From Micavibrio sp. UBA2020 (GTDB lineage Bacteria > Pseudomonadota > Alphaproteobacteria > Micavibrionales > UBA2020): a stretch of 23,744 nucleotides of DNA. The position numbers and the translations under genes were made by a program. Location: assembly GCA_002334985.1 (NCBI GenBank), contig DDBY01000161.1, positions 1 to 23,744 on the forward strand, read 5' to 3'. Positions 21,129 to 23,744 of this stretch are shown here, piece after piece (position 1 is the stretch's first letter; every line of letters begins with the position of its first letter). The notes under the pieces are model-generated. The model had not been told where the DNA came from, did no database searches, and worked only from the letters and a program-made list of their open reading frames with translations.

Positions 21129-22073
21129 TTAGGCCTTTTCAGCCGCCCCATCCGCTTCCGCTTCTTCGCTCTGCGCAAGCGTTTCAGGGCGGACTTTGAG
21201 GTAAATCAGCACCGGCGCCGCAACATAAATAGACGACAGCGTACCAATAACGATGCCGAGTATCATGGCGTAGATAAAGCCCTGAATAGCCGCGCCACCC
21301 AAAACCGCCAGCACGCACATAACGGCAAAGGTTGTGGAGCTGGTGATAAGCGTACGCCCCAGCGTTTCGTTAATAGCGATGTTGAGAACTTCCGGCAGCG
21401 GCATTTTTCGGTATTTGCGCAGCTTTTCGCGGATACGGTCAAACACAATGACGGTATCGTTCACCGAATAACCCGCAACCAGCAAGATAGCCGCAACGGT
21501 TGCAAGGTCGAATTCGATGCCCGTGATGATAAAAAACAGCAGCGTCAGGATAACGTCATGCGCCAGCGAGGCAATGCTTGCCACGCCGAACTGCCATTCA
21601 TAGCGCATCCAGATATAGCACATGATGCCTATCATCGAATAAACGAATGCCCAGACGCCCGTCATAATCAATTCTTTACCCACCTGCGGGCCGACGTATT
21701 CGGTGCGGCGGAATTCGACATCTTTGCCAAGCGCGTTTGACACTTCGGCATAGATTTCTTTTTGCGTCGCGGTGTCCGCTTCCTTGCCGGGAATTTTAAT
21801 CATCAGCGTGTTTTCGCCAAATTCCTGAATGGACGGCTTGCCGGCTTTCAGTTCGCCCAGCTTATTGCGCACATCTTCGACTTTCATGCCTTCAGGCACG
21901 GAAACTTCCATCAGCACGCCGCCGGTGAAATCGATGCCGTAGTTGAGCCCGCGCGTGAACAGCAGGAAGAACGTCGCCACAATCAGCGCAATGCCGATGA
22001 ACATGCCGGTTTTATGGTGCCCCATAAAATCGATTTTGGTGTTGTCTTTGATAAAACGAAGGCGAAAAGCCAT
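21129..22073 (-). CDS. secF: Protein translocase subunit SecF
   Basis: This 314-residue RND-like inner-membrane protein pairs with SecD to use the proton motive force for late steps of Sec export. An N-terminal helix (FIGIALIVATFFLLF) is followed by the diagnostic GLNYGIDFTGGVLMEV. A periplasmic P4-like domain (about 55-130) follows, then five further membrane segments, including GVASIASLAHDVILTLLFF and AGYSVNDTVIVFDRIREKLR. The ATG at 22073 has AAGGAA upstream and lies 33 bp after the secD stop. The acidic/alanine-rich C-terminus (EEAEADGAAEKA) is unremarkable. Confidence 0.97.
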   Translation of the reverse strand: MAFRLRFIKDNTKIDFMGHHKTGMFIGIALIVATFFLLFTRGLNYGIDFTGGVLMEVSVPEGMKVEDVRNKLGELKAGKPSIQEFGENTLMIKIPGKEADTATQKEIYAEVSNALGKDVEFRRTEYVGPQVGKELIMTGVWAFVYSMIGIMCYIWMRYEWQFGVASIASLAHDVILTLLFFIITGIEFDLATVAAILLVAGYSVNDTVIVFDRIREKLRKYRKMPLPEVLNIAINETLGRTLITSSTTFAVMCVLAVLGGAAIQGFIYAMILGIVIGTLSSIYVAAPVLIYLKVRPETLAQSEEAEADGAAEKA

Positions 22074-22106
22074 ATCCGGTATTCCTTGGATAATCGTTAG
22101 AAAGAG

Positions 22107-23675
22107 TTAGAGAACCAGTTCCGTCGGGCGCGCCTTGCGCAACCAGGTGATGATGATAAGGCGCGTAATCATGATGGCCGAGAACATCGAGGTCACAATG
22201 CCGATGCTCATCGATACCGCAAACCCCTTCACAGGACCTGTACCGAAAGAGAAAAGGATAAGCGCGACAATCAGCGTCGTCAGGTTTGAATCCACAATCG
22301 TGGACATCGCCTGTTTATACCCCGCATCGACGGACGAGAGGATGGAGCGGCCATTGCGAAGCTCTTCGCGCACGCGTTCGTAAATCAGCACGTTTGCATC
22401 GACCGCCATACCAATCGTCAGCACGATACCCGCAATGCCGGGCAGCGTCAGCGTGGCCTGAAACAGCGACAAAATCGCAAAAATGAAAACGACGTTAAAG
22501 GTCAGCGCGATATTGGCGAACATGCCCAGAAGGCCGTAGAACGCCACCATCATGACGCAAACAAGCGCGAAGGCGACGGCGGTTGCTTTTTTGCCGGCCT
22601 CGACAGAGTCGGAACCGAGGGTCGGGCCGACGCTGCGTTCTTCAATCACTTTCAGTTCCGCCGGCAGCGCGCCGGAGCGCAGCAGCAACGACAGCTCCGC
22701 CGTTTCCTGTGAAGTGAAAGAGCCTGTGATGATGCCGTCACCGCCGCAAATCGCACTCTGGATTACGGGGGCGCTGATGATGGTGCCGTCAAGAACGATG
22801 GCAAAAGGTTTGCCGATGTTTTCGCGTGTCACATCGCAAAAACGCTTGGCACCGATGCTATCGAATTTGAAAGAAACCGCAGGGCGCTGGTTCTGGTCGA
22901 ATGTCGATTGCGCGTTCACCAACATTTCGCCGCTGATGATAATACGCTTGCGCACAACCATCGTCGCGCCGGGGGAATCTTTCATCGGCAGGCGCAGAGA
23001 CAGCGGGCCCGGGCGGCTGGTCGGCGTTGCCTCGGGGTCCGGCAGGTGGAACGTCATTTTTGCCGTTTCGCGCAGGCGCGATTTGATTTCATCCGGATTT
23101 TCAACGCCGGGCATTTGCAGCACGATGCGGTCAGAACCCTGACGCTGGATAATCGGCTCTTTCGTGCCCGTTTCATCCACGCGGCGGCGGATGATTTCAA
23201 TCGACTGGCCGATAATCTGGGTTTTAAGGGCAGTGATGCCCGCATCCGTCATATTCGCGCTGAGCGTGCCGTCGGGGGCAATCTGAATATCCAGCCCCTC
23301 GGCCAGATTGCTGGCGACTTTATAGGCTGCCGCGCGGTCTTTATCGAGGTCGCGCAGGCGGAACGAAATGCCGTTCTTTTTAGCCGTCAAATCGACATAG
23401 GCGATTTTGCCCGCTGCCAGTTCCTTGCGCGCGGCATCAACCATGCCTTCCATACGCTCGGCAATAACCGCTTCGGTATCCGCCTCCAGCAAAAGATGCG
23501 AGCCGCCTTGCAGGTCGAGACCAAGGCTCACCGTCTTTTTCGGCATCCATTCCGGCAAATGCGTTTGCACCCATTCCTGCCGTGCGGGCGACAGCACGTT
23601 CGGCACCGCATAGGCGATACCCAGCACGCAGAGCAAAACGGTCAGAACGATTTTCCACTTTTCAACGTAGAGCAT
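22107..23675 (-). CDS. secD: Protein translocase subunit SecD
   Basis: This 522-residue SecD protein has an N-terminal membrane helix (KWKIVLTVLLCVLGIAYAVP), then LGLDLQGGSHLLLE, and a large periplasmic P1 domain with DETGTKEPIIQRQGSDRIVL. The conserved LLLRSGALPAELKVIEERSVGPTLG precedes five C-terminal membrane segments containing GMAVDANVLIYERVREELR. The ATG at 23675, with AAGGA about 11 nt upstream, is chosen over an in-frame GTG at 23714 that lies inside a stem-loop. It is the first gene of secDF in the window; yajC usually lies upstream and may end at the very edge. Confidence 0.96.
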   Translation of the reverse strand: MLYVEKWKIVLTVLLCVLGIAYAVPNVLSPARQEWVQTHLPEWMPKKTVSLGLDLQGGSHLLLEADTEAVIAERMEGMVDAARKELAAGKIAYVDLTAKKNGISFRLRDLDKDRAAAYKVASNLAEGLDIQIAPDGTLSANMTDAGITALKTQIIGQSIEIIRRRVDETGTKEPIIQRQGSDRIVLQMPGVENPDEIKSRLRETAKMTFHLPDPEATPTSRPGPLSLRLPMKDSPGATMVVRKRIIISGEMLVNAQSTFDQNQRPAVSFKFDSIGAKRFCDVTRENIGKPFAIVLDGTIISAPVIQSAICGGDGIITGSFTSQETAELSLLLRSGALPAELKVIEERSVGPTLGSDSVEAGKKATAVAFALVCVMMVAFYGLLGMFANIALTFNVVFIFAILSLFQATLTLPGIAGIVLTIGMAVDANVLIYERVREELRNGRSILSSVDAGYKQAMSTIVDSNLTTLIVALILFSFGTGPVKGFAVSMSIGIVTSMFSAIMITRLIIITWLRKARPTELVL

Positions 23676-23703
23676 ATTCAATCTATTCCTTATGGAAGGG
23701 ATA

Positions 23704-23725
23704 AAGCCCCGCACGCGCAGGGCTT
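23704..23725 (-). repeat. Stem-loop upstream of secD
   Basis: AAGCCC (23704-23709) and GGGCTT (23720-23725) are perfect arms, and two more GC pairs form after one mismatch around a 4-nt loop. On the minus strand it lies about 29-50 nt before the secD ATG and is followed by TATCCCTT, not a clean U-run. It may be a weak attenuator or terminator after the upstream gene. Confidence 0.4.
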
Positions 23726-23744
23726 GAGCGCAGCTGAATTACTT

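Noticed and set aside
23739..23744. Possible stop codon of yajC at the window edge (minus strand)
   Set aside because: A lone AAGTAA reading is visible but the frame cannot be checked without upstream sequence.

Overview
The window looks like a chromosomal segment of an alphaproteobacterium with moderately high GC. Four things point there: a Ros/MucR-type regulator, the gene orders rplY-pth-ychF and lgt-midA-pgeF (the latter divergent from ubiK-like/ybjN/proC), and a perfect TTAA-N7-TTAAC CtrA-type box. A deeper-branching lineage, such as a Rhodospirillales- or Micavibrio-like group, is possible, but the sequence alone cannot settle this. I see no rRNA, tRNA, CRISPR array, insertion sequence or phage gene.

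Layout. 1-537 (-) is the N-terminal part of an OmpR-type response regulator, divergent from ilvE (627-1520, +); the two are separated by an 89-bp gap carrying a perfect 9-bp dyad. A polytopic membrane protein (1517-2212, +) is translationally coupled to ilvE. It converges on a family-6-like deoxyinosine/uracil DNA glycosylase (2181-2747, -) and an unknown 201-aa protein (2710-3315, -), whose ribosome-binding site lies inside a strong hairpin. The 2-methylcitrate cycle genes follow on the minus strand as prpD (7412-5808), prpB (5808-4873) and prpC (4536-3385). Between prpB and prpC sits a 52-aa plus-strand gene resembling YjfB motility proteins, under a CtrA-box promoter.

7519-8934 (-) is an accessory-looking pair: a Zeta-toxin-like kinase and an AT-rich orphan. 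Both lie downstream of the housekeeping block rplY-pth-ychF (11388-8960, -). A small membrane protein (11644-12015, +) and prs (12975-12019, -) follow, then an unknown helical protein (13110-13679, +).

The minus-strand operon lgt-midA-pgeF (16386-13689) is divergent from the plus-strand genes ubiK-like, ybjN and proC (16523-18183). Next come rutE-like, tsaB and mucR (19870-18199, -), and a secreted protein with a polysaccharide-deacetylase fold whose metal site is degenerate (19910-21052, +). A bidirectional terminator separates this from secF and secD (23675-21129, -).

Functionally most of the window is core metabolism and translation or secretion support: propionyl-CoA breakdown (prpC, prpD, prpB), branched-chain amino acid transamination, PRPP and proline synthesis, tRNA maintenance, lipoprotein maturation and Sec export. 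The unusual content is a CtrA-box-driven small motility-like gene inside the prp locus, a Zeta-like kinase without an epsilon antitoxin, a probable pseudo-deacetylase, a MucR homologue lacking zinc-ligand residues, and a hairpin that buries a Shine-Dalgarno sequence.
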